Assembly: GCA_016584305.1 (NCBI GenBank)
Contig: JACEEZ010023466.1
Location: 35,001 to 99,000 of the forward strand
Reading direction: 5' to 3'
Length of the DNA stretch: 64,000 nucleotides
Source of the DNA: Chionoecetes opilio
Taxonomy: Eukaryota; Arthropoda; Malacostraca; Decapoda; Majidae
The notes beneath the pieces were generated by a model. That model did no database searches and was not told the DNA's origin. It saw nothing but the letters and a program-made list of their open reading frames with translations. The position numbers and the translations under genes are program-made. Positions 12,881 through 23,898 of this stretch are shown here, one piece after another. Every line of letters begins with the position of its first letter. The first letter of the stretch is position 1.

Positions 12881-14544
12881 CCCACCTGTTGAGGTACTGC
12901 TGGTGTGGAGAGCGTGGAGGAGGGGAGTAATGGCCATAAGTGCCATATGCAGTGTTGGAGACTCCACGCATGGGGGACCTGCAACACCACAAGTCTCAAG
13001 CTACAGTATGCATTTCTTCTATCTTTCAATTATCCTGCTCATGTGCCCTCAGTGTACTTAAATCTATCATCTAAAATAACTGGATAATGTAACAAGAGTA
13101 AATGCATATGACAGTACTGCATATAGGAATTAGAGGAATGCTAATGATTTATGTTGAATTATTAACAAAATTACTTCTATTTACTGACAAATCTCACGCA
13201 TTTACATATCCTACACACTCCTCCTTGTTAAGTTTAAAGCTGCCTTTCCTACCTGCTGCTGGAACATGCGGGTGGGGGGGTGTAGTCCCTGTAGGGTCGT
13301 CGGCTGTCCTCTGGGTAGAGCCTGCTCCTGGGGCCCAGCTTGGCGTCTGAGTAGCCTCCTGAAGAAAGCTTATCTCGTGGATGGAGGGGAACCTGATTCA
13401 ATTTGTCCAAGCTGCTATAGCCACTTGGGGTCAGCTTGTCAGACTCATACCTTAACTTGTCCGAAGCCCCATAGCTTCCAGCGCCTCCTCTACCTCCATA
13501 GGTGCTCCCATAAGCCCCATATGCACTGTAGGAGCCGAAAGGACTGTAGGGAGCCAGAGAGCCTGAAGAATAGTAAGCACCAGCACCTCCATCATGACGC
13601 AGGGAGGAAGAAGTGGAGTATCTTGCTGAGGACTTTTCTGTGGGGTATGGGTCATAGTCATCTGCATATTTCTTGCCTGCATACTTGGTGTCCCCATAGG
13701 TTGGAGGAGGAGATGAGCCAGCAAGATATTTGTCAGAATATCTTGGTTTTTCCCCAGGGTAGGAGCCCAAGTATGGGTGGGGGTGGAGGTGGGGGTCCTT
13801 GTTGCTGTACCTGTCTCCACTGGGGTAATGCACCTCCCTCGTGGCCTTGTACTCCCTGCTGCCCTCACTGCTGTAGGCGTCACTTTTAGGTGGATACTTA
13901 GTGCCACCACTGCTACTGTAGGCGTCACTTTTAGGTGGATACTTAGTGCCACCACTGCTGCTGTAGGCGTCACTTTTAGGTGGATACTTAGTGCCACCAC
14001 TGCTACTGTAATCATCACTTTTAGGTGGATACTTAGTGCCACCACTGCTACTGTAGGCGTCACTTTTAGGTGGATACTTAGTGCCACCACTGCTACTGTA
14101 GGCGTCACTTTTAGTTGGAAACTTAGTACCACCACTGCTACTGTAGGCGTCACTTTTAGGTGGATACTTAGTGCCAGCACTGCTACTGTAGGCGTCACTT
14201 TTAGGTGGATACTTAGTGCCACCACTGCTAATGTAGGCGTCACTTTTAGGTGGATACTTAGTGCCACCACTGCTACTGTTATTTGGGACTTTCTCACTGC
14301 CCACCTTGTGTACAGAGGAACTCTTGTACTTGTCATCAGAGTAAGCTTTGGATGATGGGTAGGTTGAGGTAGAGGCGGGCTTGCTGTATGTTTTGTCATA
14401 GCTGTGATGGTCATCATAGGACCTCGAGGGTGGGGCTTTGGAGGACACTGACGATGATGAGACTTTACGTCCTGATGACTTGCGGGACCCCTGACTGGGC
14501 GGGGGTCCAGGGGGTGTGTGGGGTCGGCTGTATCGGCTGGACAT
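7511..14544 (-). CDS. Uncharacterised SR/RS-rich nuclear protein, 8 coding exons, 996 aa
   Basis: Reconstructed by hand. The exons are 14544-13253, 12978-12886, 12207-12056, 11667-11460, 10442-9942, 8721-8495, 8277-7988 and 7738-7511. Every intron is GT-AG and every phase agrees, giving 2991 coding bases and one continuous frame from ATG to TAA. Residues 1-88 are Ser/Tyr-rich, ~89-223 are nine 15-residue repeats, ~224-430 are Tyr/Gly/Ser-rich, ~431-760 are Arg/Ser/Pro-rich with many SP and RS steps, ~760-921 are basic, and ~922-996 are Ser/Thr/Ala-rich. I recognise no RNA-binding or enzyme domain. Composition suggests a disordered nuclear-speckle or splicing-associated factor; that is inference from composition only. 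The start follows an AG at the -1/-2 region of exon 1, so an upstream non-coding exon is likely. Earlier coding exons cannot be excluded. Confidence 0.82.
7988..8277 (-). CDS. SR-rich gene, coding exon 7
   Basis: 290 bases, phase 1 in and 0 out. Acceptor CCATTTCAG and donor AAG|GTAAAA. Encodes KYQRLTAKRGTNKASSSS and a basic-hydrophobic run with TIRRVIKKPKVLSLVNRMVL and KPRVIRKPAQKLL. That run looks like a conserved short motif rather than low complexity. A 44-bp piece of this exon is duplicated at 6306-6349. Confidence 0.85.
8495..8721 (-). CDS. SR-rich gene, coding exon 6
   Basis: 227 bases, phase 2 in and 1 out. Acceptor AACTAGCAG and donor A|GTGAGT. Encodes HPDLRLWIESRKSEGGKQ, then basic sequence (KRTRLGDPKRRLGGYKTRRR). 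This is the least repetitive part of the protein, so together with exon 7 it is the best query for finding orthologues. Confidence 0.85.
8723..9941 (-). other. SR-rich gene intron 5
   Basis: Intron between coding exons 5 and 6. AT-rich with no recognisable repeat ends, ORF or RNA gene. Confidence 0.6.
9942..10442 (-). CDS. SR-rich gene, coding exon 5
   Basis: 501 bases, phase 2 in and 2 out. Acceptor GTTCTCTCAG and donor AG|GTGGGT. Encodes charged, Arg-rich sequence including RDKRKEPERR, KDRRPRTPPPTSR and RRREDSRERDKSRR. The RE/RD/RS dipeptides resemble spliceosome-associated SR-related proteins. Confidence 0.85.
10443..11459 (-). other. SR-rich gene intron 4
   Basis: Intron between coding exons 4 and 5, pyrimidine-rich on the plus strand. 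Nothing recognised. Confidence 0.6.
11460..11667 (-). CDS. SR-rich gene, coding exon 4
   Basis: 208 bases, phase 1 in and 2 out. Acceptor TTCATGTCAG and donor AG|GTTTGC, a weaker donor. Encodes a dense Arg/Ser/Pro segment (SPRRPPSPPPRRPPSPRSP) ending SYERPRSKDR. Confidence 0.82.
12056..12207 (-). CDS. SR-rich gene, coding exon 3
   Basis: 152 bases, phase 2 in and 1 out. Acceptor ATCTTTCAG and donor C|GTAAGC. Encodes RYVIGDSVVYGPPGHYPR, then a Ser/Pro-rich stretch and NFSRYPASPR. Confidence 0.85.
12886..12978 (-). CDS. SR-rich gene, coding exon 2
   Basis: 93 bases, phase 2 in and 2 out. Acceptor GTGTTGCAG and donor AG|GTGGGA. Encodes RSPMRGVSNTAYGTYGHY followed by SPPPRSPHQQYLN, continuing the Tyr/Gly then SP-rich composition. 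A (GA)n microsatellite lies in the intron directly 3' of the donor, at about 12849-12876. Confidence 0.85.
13129..13213. repeat. Direct repeat flanking exon 1, copy 1
   Basis: About 85 bases starting near GAGGAATGCTAATGATTT match 14552-14632 with scattered differences. The two copies lie just outside either side of coding exon 1, in the same orientation. Confidence 0.8.
13253..14544 (-). CDS. SR-rich gene, coding exon 1
   Basis: Begins ATG TCC AGC CGA TAC and encodes residues 1-430 plus two bases. It starts SSRYSRPHTPPGPPPSQ, then has the KYPPKSDAY repeats, then a Tyr/Gly/Ser segment ending TPPPACSSS. The donor is AG|GTAGGA. Just upstream a pyrimidine-rich tract ends in CAG immediately before TATG, consistent with a 3' splice site after a leader exon. 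Confidence 0.85.
13876..14280 (-). repeat. Coding 45-bp minisatellite, nine units
   Basis: Nine tandem units of 45 bases in frame, each encoding SSSGGTKYPPKSDAY with a few changes (ISS, AGT, KFPTK, DDY). Several units look identical at the DNA level, so copy number is probably unstable between alleles. Antisense and alternate-frame ORFs over this segment are artefacts of the repeat. Confidence 0.95.
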
Positions 14545-14551
14545 ACTGGAA

Positions 14552-14632
14552 AGAGGAATGCTAATGATTTGTGTTGAATTCTTAACAAAATTACTTATAC
14601 TTACTGACCAATCTCACTCATTTACATATTCT
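14552..14632. repeat. Direct repeat flanking exon 1, copy 2
   Basis: Partner of 13129-13213. It lies immediately upstream (5') of coding exon 1, next to the presumed splice acceptor. Confidence 0.8.
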
Positions 14633-14935
14633 GATAGCCTAAACCAATCTAATAAGACCTTGGCTCGTAGCTTGAATGGATAAGCAAGCATGTCAGCTGC
14701 TGTTAATCCAGATCTACTCAGCAGATCATGGTCAAGAACCACTTCATTGAACAGATGGTGTTAACACGTAGGTATGCCTGAGGAAGAGCATATGTCTACA
14801 GCTTTACAGCATTTTCCCATTATGAACTGGTCACAACTATATCATGGCTCCAAAGATGGTGCATGATAAGCATATTTTCTTACCACTTGCGATATATCTT
14901 TCACCTAATTCCTCAACTATGTAAAATTCTTTAAC

Positions 14936-15615
14936 TATTTGACTTCTTCAGTGAAGCACATCTTGACTCATTTGCCTACTGCCAAAATCTCCATTTTTGG
15001 GGATTTCAATGTTCACCACCAGCTTTGGTTATTACCTCCATTCACAAACAACCTGGTGAACAAGCCTTCAACTTTGCTATCCACCATGACCAGAACAGGA
15101 GCAGCTAGTGCAGCACCCTATACACATGCCTCACTTTCTTGGAGATGTGTCAAACATTCTTCAAATTTTCCCTAACCTCTAACCCTTCAGCTTATTGTTA
15201 AACTATTATTTATGTTGGGTGCCTCTGATCATGATCTCATATACATATCCTGTCCTATCACTCCTTGGTGTTCTATTGACCCCACAAAATAAAGGTAATA
15301 AAGGTGTTTTTTGGAATAATGCCTCAGCCAAGTGGAAGGACCAAAGCAGCATTACTCTGATTTTCCACGAAATGACAATTGCTTCCATGTCGACTTTTCT
15401 CTTTCTGACGAGTACATAACAGAGGTGATTGTCTCTGGCTGGCTTAGAGGCATACAGTCCAAACACTTTCTCTAATCTTAACACCCATAAGCCTTGGTTT
15501 AGCATAGCTTACTCTCATGCTTTTCTAGATAGAGATGCAGCTCACACACTGTACAGTAAGCCATCGATCTCCTGAAGACTGGCAATAAGCAGGCCTTTAG
15601 TGAAGTTTCTTTTTC
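14936..15615 (+). pseudogene. LINE endonuclease-domain fragment
   Basis: Plus-strand decayed LINE inside the presumed first intron of the SR-rich gene. It contains KISIFGDFNVHHQLWL, which carries the GDFN-H box of apurinic-type endonucleases. Further on, with frame changes, ASDHDLI matches the SDHNLI box. Many stops and frameshifts; non-functional. Confidence 0.75.
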
Positions 15616-15647
15616 CTGCCTTATGTTAGTCCCCTATGACGGAGAGA

Positions 15648-15649
<2 letters not shown>

Positions 15650-15738
<89 letters not shown>
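15650..15738. repeat. (TA)n microsatellite
   Basis: About 88 bases of nearly pure alternating TA, broken once by TT. A shorter (AT)n lies at 16035-16059. Confidence 0.95.
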
Positions 15739-15739
<1 letters not shown>

Positions 15740-15741
<2 letters not shown>

Positions 15742-16030
15742 TCTCCACTACTTCTTTGCACTGCTTGTCACACACACCGAATTGTCAAATGGAATCAGCA
15801 CAATTTTTTTTCTTCTATCTAGGTACACTTACACATACTATGATGCAGAACAATAAAGTCAGGTTTTTCCATAACTGTGGCCACAACATAATATTCTTCT
15901 ACTGAACACCAGAATTTCCTCCCAATATCTCATTCTTGATAATCTATCATGTACCACAGGATGCTTGGTACTTAACATTAAAACATAAAACATGGTCAGT
16001 ATCCTTATTACTCTTTCATTTTTACATTTC

Positions 16031-16061
<31 letters not shown>

Positions 16062-19000
16062 CCCTTCTATTCCAAAATATTCTATTTTTCCCATTAAATC
16101 ATAAGTGAAGCCCATAATATCACACTCCATAAAGGTTGTTTTGCTGTAACTGTTACAATCAATTATAAACTATTTAATTGTTGCCAAAGGACACTTCTAA
16201 TCCTCAACCTTCGTACAGTTCATGTTCATCATGACACTTTTGCATTCTTACCTGAAGAAGTCAGAGACTTGGTCCACAATTCAAAAAACTTTGGAGATGT
16301 CTTCCTTGGTGGTTTGAGTGTCTTGAAGATGATGACTGTGGCAGCATGTGGAGCACGTGAGAGAGAGCTGTGTTCCTCACTCCTTGCTCACGGGTCTGGC
16401 CAGAGCCAGAACAGCCCCAAGCACTATGGGATCAGTGCTGGTTGGCCAAGCCACTGGATGTGCTGGAGGGCCACTGTTGTGGCACAACGTGATGGCAGGC
16501 AGGAATGGGCCTCTGCCCCTGGGGTGCCCTGAGCACTTGGCAGGTGGTCCCTGGACTCGTAGAGACTCTTGGGAGGCACCTGTCATGGGCATCAGAAAGA
16601 GCACTGAGCTGCCTGGACACCCAGCCAACACTTGCCAGTGACCCAGGCAGCAAATCTCTGCCTGCTAGCTGGCACCAGGCCAGACTCATCACCACTCATC
16701 ACCATTTCACACACAACACGCAGGGAAAAATTTAAATAAATAAATTAATATTACACATTATCAAATCTCCCTTTTCCCATCGACATCCTCATTTATCGCT
16801 TCACAATAATCGCGAACACTCTGCTGCAAAAACTCCTCTCTTCTCGACTGAGGACGACAAATACACGAAATGCTCAACGCATATCACTCGCATAGCACAT
16901 TCCCTGAGCCTTGTAACTCCTGTTGCTGCTGCTACTGCTGCTGTCACTGCTGCCCCAGCTGCATCTGCTACTGCTAGTTGCTGGAAGGTTCCCAGCAGTG
17001 TGGTGAGGTAAACTTAACATGCGGCAACTATCAATGCCCAAAAGAAATGAAGGATCTAAAACTCAATAGAAAAAAAATCACACCTTTCTGATGCTTAAGC
17101 ATGTTAAAAGGAGAGTGAGAGAGAGAGCGGTAAAAAGAAGACGTCAAGTCTTTTTCGATGGTGCTCCACCAGTGCAGTCACTACATGCTGACAGTGCTCA
17201 TAGAAGTGAACAAATGTACCTATCTGTATGTTATGTTCTGCCTCTAAACATCCACAACTCATTGTGGTTGGAGTAAACATTAGATAAATCCTATCTTTCT
17301 CCCCCTTTTCCTATGCATCTGGTCTATATTATCAGTGATATTCAAAATCATGTGCCTAAAATATAACAAAATTCGTAGATAAATTTGATATAAAAATAAA
17401 ATGCATGTATTAGTTTATAGATGATAAACTTCCTCCGCACTGATCTCTACATCACAGATGACTACTGTTAGGCAATTCAAAAAAGTAAAAAAAAAAAATC
17501 TTCAGAGAAGAACCACCAGGTGAGGACCTGCAGGTAGTGAGAGGTCAAGCATCCTCTGCAGAGTGAGTGAGAGCAGTGGGACATGAGGTCCAGGGTGTGG
17601 GCGGGGTCTCAGGAGGCTACACAGGCCAGGATCAGGAAATTCTGGCTGGTCACTTCTTTAGCCACTGGGCATTAGACCAGCAGCCCCCTGGCACCTTCTG
17701 CACACCCACCACTTTCCCCAGGACTCACCCCAACTGCTACTGGAGGACTGGAAATGGATAGCAGGTGAGGTGCTCATCTCCTGGGAAGATGAGGGAGCCA
17801 TGGCTCAAGCTGAAGGACAATCTCCGGTGAAAAATACAGGTGAGGCGTGGGCAGCAGCTAAGTGTGCTAGGGAGGCCAGAGCTCACTATGAGAAGCTGCT
17901 GCTGGCTGGGTGATGCTTACGAGAGCAGCAACACAGTCTCCTCCAGCCATTGCCTCCACCAGCACTTTCGGCAGTGTGATGGATGGGTCTTCACTGGCAG
18001 TCAGACAAAAGAGGCAAAAAAAGCTTAGCTCCTCAGTAAGCATCTGACGAGTGGTTGGTCTGTGACGTCACACTATGAATATGACACAGCATGGTTGTGG
18101 GAGGAAAGAAGATGGGCTGCCAGCACCTCCCACACTGGCCAGAGCCACTGCCAACCCAGAGTGAATACTCCTCAGGGAATGGGATGATCAAGGTTTCCTC
18201 ATAGGTGCAGCAGGCGATGATGGCGATGGCAGCATTGGAGGAAGTAGTCTGACGTACTCATGAAGTCAGAAGTAGTGGTATGATGAGTGTCCCTCGCTGT
18301 GCCTAACCCAGCCCTGTGTGTGCTGGCAGCAGCCTCGCAGTCTTGTGACTGAGGCTTGCTGCACTGCCCCTTGACAACCTTCTCCACAAGGAGAGGAAGG
18401 CAATAGGTCAGATGCACCTGAGGGTCTCTTGATGGCTGGAGATTTGAGCCACAAGCCAAGAGGTGGACAGATTCCTGAGAGAGGTGGTGAGAAGAGGGTG
18501 ATGTTTGTGATCAGCTGGGAAGAAGCAGCCCATGTATCAGGTAACCCCAATGAGCCCCTCCCAAGGCCGCTGCCTGCCAGGCTGTGGGGCTGCCCCCTTA
18601 AGGGTGCAACACATGACCAGGGGGGGACAGGAGGGCACAGCCATACCATACATGGATGGGCTATTGGGCATGGCTGACCACTTGGCAACCTCCTGGGAAT
18701 AAAATATTTTATTACTCAAAATGACCTTAACAATAGTTCATAATACTCCTTTTCACATAATAATGGTTACCCTGTGTTGATTGCCACAGCAAAACACCAG
18801 GAGTCAAGTCTCATCCACCTTGGTAAGTCATTCACTTGAAAAAATAGTAACACAATTGTAATTGAACAAATAAGTACTAAATCACAGAGATGACGAGCCT
18901 CACAATAATGTGGTTCCACGATGCATCTGAACTCTGAATCAACAGCTTAAGAGCTTCTCTTATAAAGCAAAGGAAAATTGTCTATTTTGTAGAAAAATTA

Positions 19001-20900
19001 AACTTGTAGTATATGTGGTGATACTGCCTCTGTTTTAACAGGCAACGCACCATCTGTATGACTGTGTACCTAGTCAAATCTGTTCTACTTTGCTCCAAGT
19101 TGAACTTAAAAACTTCCACTAGTCCTTACCTTTACACTCTTCTGGCCTGTCTTAACACACCTAACTTGACTCATCACACTACCTAGTCAAAGTACAACTT
19201 GCCATTCCAGTTACTACTTACAGTCTTCTCCACTCTATAGGGTAGTCGAGCTGCAGCAAGGAATGTTCTCTTTGAGGATAAAGAGCAAAACTCTATAAAA
19301 GCCTGTGAAGTGGATGTAAAATGTCCATTTCTTTTGAATTTATAACATCACTACTTTGCAGTTTCTGTACATTCTTTCTTGAGAATGGAGTATATTTTCA
19401 TGGTTTAAACTGTTGCCTCTGCTGCCACAGAAATGTAAATAATCCTTTTCTTAAGATAGAAACTTGTCTCTTGTCAGCATTTATTTTTCACAGCTTGCTT
19501 TTTTCCGTTCATTCAAAAATGGAACAAATTTCCTGTTTCAGAGTTCCCACTACTTCTGACATGTAAATGCATACAGAATAAATCTTTTTTTTTCATGAGA
19601 TTAAAACTTATCTTAGACTTTCCCCCCCATAACCTATAATCATAGTCACAAATGCTCCATTTTTCATTTCAACTTGATAAACAGGAGAGAAATCAATTTC
19701 AAAACATCCCGTCTTTAGCCAAAAACTAGTCGGTGATTAACAATCAACAAATTAGTGAGTGAGGGTTTCTTGGTCATTCACTCACTCCTCCTTGAGGCTT
19801 TCATAGTGTGCTCATAAAAGTTATTCCCTCCTAGGTAAGTCAATGTTCATGATCATTTATTATCATAAATATCAACAGTAGAAGTAAGCTGCGTTATAGA
19901 ATTTCCATACACATATATAAATCTTGTAGGTGTGCACATGTGCATGCAATGCTTGCATGCACGCACGCACACACATACATGCACACATACACACACGCAA
20001 GCAAAGAGGTAGCTGATGGCTGTGCCTCTGAATGTCACCCAGGCGTGACTGGGCGGGCAGATGATCTGTTACCTTCCTTGGCGGGTGAGTAGGCAGGCTA
20101 GCTGGCTGGCCACACCCTTCGCCAAAAGCTGCAGTTATTCTGTAACAAATAAAACCATAACATGAATGTCTTGTGCTCCATTTGAAACAGTTACACAGGG
20201 CAAGGTAGTGTGGATGATAATGACAGACACGAGCATGTTAAGGGTGAAGGTAGGCAGATGAAGAACATGGAATGGGGTCTTGAAGCAGGACCCAAAATGC
20301 AATGGTCTAAGAAAACAAGTTACAGTACCTGTGCAGCTTGATGAGCTGCCTTGAATGAAAAATGCTGACAAGGTGCCTACTTCTCAAAACAATGACAAAT
20401 ACTTACACACCTGAAATTAATACTTTAATCTGATATAATCTACTCTTGTGCCTGTTGACTGATGCTCCCCCTCGGGGACAAAATGACAGAAGTCTTCACC
20501 CGCTTCTTTTCATACACTCTACTCTTGCACTGCATCCCTCTATATCTTCCATTCCTTCTCGCTCTCTATTATATACTCTGTCCTCTCAAACCCTTACCAT
20601 CAACTCTAAATTCAAGCAGTCTCCTTGTTATGCGTGTGTAGAACAAATCTTTCCTTAGAGCATGACGACTCTGCTTATACTACCATTACCACTCTTTATC
20701 AGCTCCGTCTCTCCTGTACACATTAAATGAACCACAAAGTACTAAGCTGTCAGTTCTTCAGGAAATAAAATTTTAGTCTACTCTAGTCTATGGAGATGCC
20801 TGTTTCTTGGAGCTTCCTCATGAGGATGACCATAGCAGAAGTGGCTAATATTTAGAATATGACTGTGTCTGGATTAAAGTATTTTTCATCTGTCTACTGT
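15740..20900. other. Presumed first intron of SR-rich gene, no confirmed exon
   Basis: GC-richer stretches at 16250-18720 contain overlapping open frames on both strands, but no recognisable domain and no consistent splice model. A minus-strand stretch ending at a GTAAGA donor near 16252 could be a cryptic exon, but has no support. A CA/TGCA-rich microsatellite lies at about 19927-20000. Confidence 0.4.
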
Positions 20901-20904
20901 TTCT

Positions 20905-21885
20905 ATAGGTCAGAACGAGTGTGAAAGTAACAATGAAATGTTGTGCAAACATATATTTTTTCATAGGCTACGTTAGTACTAGTAGGTTACATTAGGGTAA
21001 ATTTCTAGTGTTTGCCTATACTCTCCCACTTCCCCCAACAAGTTTGGGGACCTGTGGCAATGCAGCGTTTTCGGGTGGGGAACAAATTGTGCGTCGGAAA
21101 CACGTAATTTAAGAGTTGTGTAGGGCGGTAAAATTCCATAGATCTAGGGTCATTTCCTTATATCTAGAAATTTGCCTAACCCAAATTAACCTAACCTAGC
21201 CAAATTTAACCTAACCTAACGGGGGGCTTGACCCACCGATAACCTAACCTAACCTACCCAACCTAAACAAATCTAATCTAACCTAACCTCCTAGCGGGGG
21301 GTTGGGGGGGGGGTCTCAACACTTCGGTCATCATTCTGTGAGGATCGTCAGGTTCACACGTCTCCATTAGGTCTCGGTCCCCACGGTCCAGGTCCAGTCC
21401 CAACTCCCCGACAACTCCCGGGGACTGGACTAGGACATTAGCCTAACCCAACCCATGGGGGGTTGGGTTAGGACTCAGAAATCCACTGAATTTTCCCTAG
21501 ATCTAGGGATTTTTTTCAACACCCCTAACTCAAAAGCTATGTGGTTGCGACGCATATTTTGTACCCCAGCCAAATATCCCGCATTCCCCCAGCTTGTTTT
21601 GTGGGAGAGGGGGAGTATGGGCAAACACTAGAGTAATACCTAGGTTAGTTTAGGTTAGTTTAATGGTTTGATTAAGTTATTATTTGATGCTTTTACAAAT
21701 GGAGAGGGTTTTTTTTCCCAGTCCAAACGTCTAAAAAGTGGTTTTAGAAATTTGTCATCACTTTTTCGAATTGCAAAAAAAAACTTTTTTGAGGTTTGCA
21801 CTGGAAAAAACTATCTCCATTAGGAAAAGCATCACATATTAAGCGAAAAAAATCGAACTTGTTGAAAATCTTGCAACACAAAGTA
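20905..21885. repeat. Interspersed repeat X, copy 1 (interrupted)
   Basis: The left part (TCAGAACGAGTGTGAAAGTA onward) and the right part (GGTTAGTTTAATGGTTTGAT to TTGCAACA) match the uninterrupted copy at about 52405-52735. The middle is the MITE at 20996-21640. No terminal repeats or coding potential seen. Confidence 0.8.
20996..21640. mobile_element. Inverted-repeat element, GGTA family B copy 1
   Basis: The ends are GGTAAATTTCTAGTGTTTGC and, inverted, GGTATTACTCTAGTGTTTGC. The candidate 8-bp flanking repeat is TACATTAG versus TAGGTTAG (two mismatches). The interior has CCTAA/TTAGG runs and a C/G-rich core. An inverted-orientation copy with a perfect TSD lies at 41489-42105. Non-coding. 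Confidence 0.85.
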
Positions 21886-22067
21886 AATATTTACCGGTTT
21901 GGGTTAGGTTTTGTTGAGTTATTTAGGTATACAAAACGAATTTGATGGTGCTCGATTGCCCGGGTGGTTGGCGCCGCCAACTCCTGCGGAATATTTACCC
22001 AATCCTGAGGTATTACGTGCCAAGCCATGACTCCTACATCCTGAAGTATTACGTGCCAAGGCTTGGA

Positions 22068-22400
22068 CACCTCGCCTCCTGCAATGTGTATTACGTACGT
22101 TACGGGCCTACCCTACAGTGGCCCAAGAGCCTTCAGCAGCCTCCCAAGAAACATCCGAGACATCACCGGCTGCTCCGTAAAGAAGTTAAACTCCCAACTG
22201 GACGAATACCTGTGGACAGTCCCTGACGAACCACCAGTACCGGGTTACACTTCGCTATGTAGAGCACCCACAAACTCCTTACTGGACCAAGTGAACCTAC
22301 AGTTTAGGGACGCTAGGACCGGCTGCAGCGGTAGAACACTACGGCTCTGGGGAATTATCCTCTAAACAACATCAAGTATCAAGTATCAAGTAAGTACGTA
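22068..22400 (+). pseudogene. LINE 3' end fragment
   Basis: Frame at about 22126-22290 reads SLPRNIRDITGCSV, then VPDEPPVPGYTSL and TNSLLDQVNL, matching a LINE C-terminal tail seen widely in decapod genomes (from memory). It ends in a short (AAGTATC)n tail at about 22370-22390. 5'-truncated. Confidence 0.65.
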
Positions 22401-22544
22401 CCAGGCCTTGGCGACACCCTGCCTCCTGCCTGCTGGCCCCTCCCTTCCTCCGTATTCTATCGCCACCACCTTCTCCTGGCCTGCCCCACAACCACGTCTC
22501 CCTTACCTAAACCTCCCCAATAGCAGTACAGTTCGGACAATTAC

Positions 22545-22760
22545 CTGGTTGGGGTGTTTTGTGCCTCGCTAGCAGCAAGTAGCCCTCAGTGTTTTCCTTG
22601 AGGCCATCCTCCGCGGCGCCCTGCTGCTGCTGCTGCTGCCAGACTCACGCCTCCGCAGCCCCACAGACACTCTGCCGCCACAGGCTGCTGGAACACTACA
22701 CTTTTTCACAGTATTTAAGCCTTATTTCTACACCATTTCAATGGTTTAACACGTATTAAA
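22545..22760 (-). promoter_or_regulatory. Candidate promoter and 5' leader exon of SR-rich gene
   Basis: A CpG- and CAG-rich block with a good donor (AACCAG|GTAATT, exon edge 22545) on the minus strand. It could splice to the CAG|TATG acceptor before exon 1. A short upstream ORF (ATGGCC...TAG) would lie in the leader. No coding sequence is implied. Inference only; it needs transcript evidence. Confidence 0.3.
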
Positions 22761-23339
22761 TGGATATGAGTGAGTATAAGCGTGTTTAAAGTTGTGGCAG
22801 CTAGCGACCCTCGGACATTCCTACACGCATGCGCCCTACCACGCTCATGGGCTGGTAGGCTGATAGGATTTTTTTTCCTACATTATAATATGATATTTGC
22901 CATTTCCGTCTTGTTTTCCTGGTCACATTGTCACTAAATTACTAAATAATAATACATACTACCTATAAACATATTTTCTATAACTTATCCCAATATTTTA
23001 TAGTTCAGCACCTCCTGCGACAGACTGACGAAGTAATGCAAAAGTTCTATCTATCTCTGACGCCTATTCTCAATCAGCCCTCCTTTGGACACTCAACTAT
23101 GAGTTCATGAAACATGAAATTAAAATAAAATTAAGACAATCTGAGTTGGGGTTCAACTTCGTTATTATTTTTATTTTCATCAGTAGGAGTAAAACCCTAA
23201 AAAAAAAAAGAGCTTTGGCGTGATGAAGCAGTCATTTAGATTGTATATTCCCAATGCTTTGTTCAATACTGAAATCTGACCAACCTCGGTCTTATATCTA
23301 CTTTTTTTTTTCTACATCACAAAGAACTGGCCAAGGACA

Positions 23340-23556
23340 CAAAAATGCACTTCGAAAAAAATGCACTTCGAAAAAGTGAACTTCGAAAAAAATGCATTCC
23401 GAAAAAAATGCACTTCGAAAAAATGCACTTAAAAAAAAATGCACTTCGAAAAAATGCACTTCGAAAAAAATGCACTTCGAAAAAATGCACTTAGAAAAAA
23501 ATGCACTTCGAAAAAATGCACTTCGAAAAAAATGCACTTCGAAAAAAATGCACTTC
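23340..23556. repeat. Minisatellite, unit about 15 bp (AAAAATGCACTTCGA)
   Basis: About 14 tandem units of AAAAAATGCACTTCG with variable A-run length. The open frames on both strands here are repeat translations. The unit resembles an internal piece of the adjoining hAT MITE. Confidence 0.9.
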
Positions 23557-23895
23557 TGTTAACTCTGTGTCTTGTCCATCTGATATTCTCTTCTTCACCT
23601 CTCCAAAAGGTCTTTTGGTGTCTCCTCTGTCATGCACTCCTCATCTCCTCTGTTCTCTCCACCTCTCTCATGTCCTGCCCATACAAAGATGCCATCAGCA
23701 TACGCTAAGTAGATCTAACCAAATATCTTGTTTTTTACTATAATTTTATGTTGGCCCCAGTCTGAGCTTATCTTATTTTTGTGATTGAAAAAAAGAAGTA
23801 AATAAAACAAATTAAAAAAGGTATTTGAGATCCGGGGCTATTTATAAAACATTCGGGGCTATAGCCCCCAATGCCCAGGCCTAACTACGCCCCTG
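23557..23895. mobile_element. Truncated hAT-type MITE, relative of 793-1252
   Basis: Inverted orientation relative to the 793-1252 copy. It ends in CCTAACTACGCCCCTG. The other terminus is missing and replaced by the minisatellite. Confidence 0.85.
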
Positions 23896-23898
23896 ATT

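Noticed and set aside
13266..14588. Long plus-strand and alternate minus-strand ORFs over exon 1
   Set aside because: Antisense or frame shadows of the 45-bp coding repeat; the minus frame from 14544 has the splice sites and consistent phases.
16269..18719. Cluster of overlapping ORFs on both strands
   Set aside because: GC-rich sequence gives open frames both ways; no domain, no phase-consistent splice sites with the SR-rich gene.
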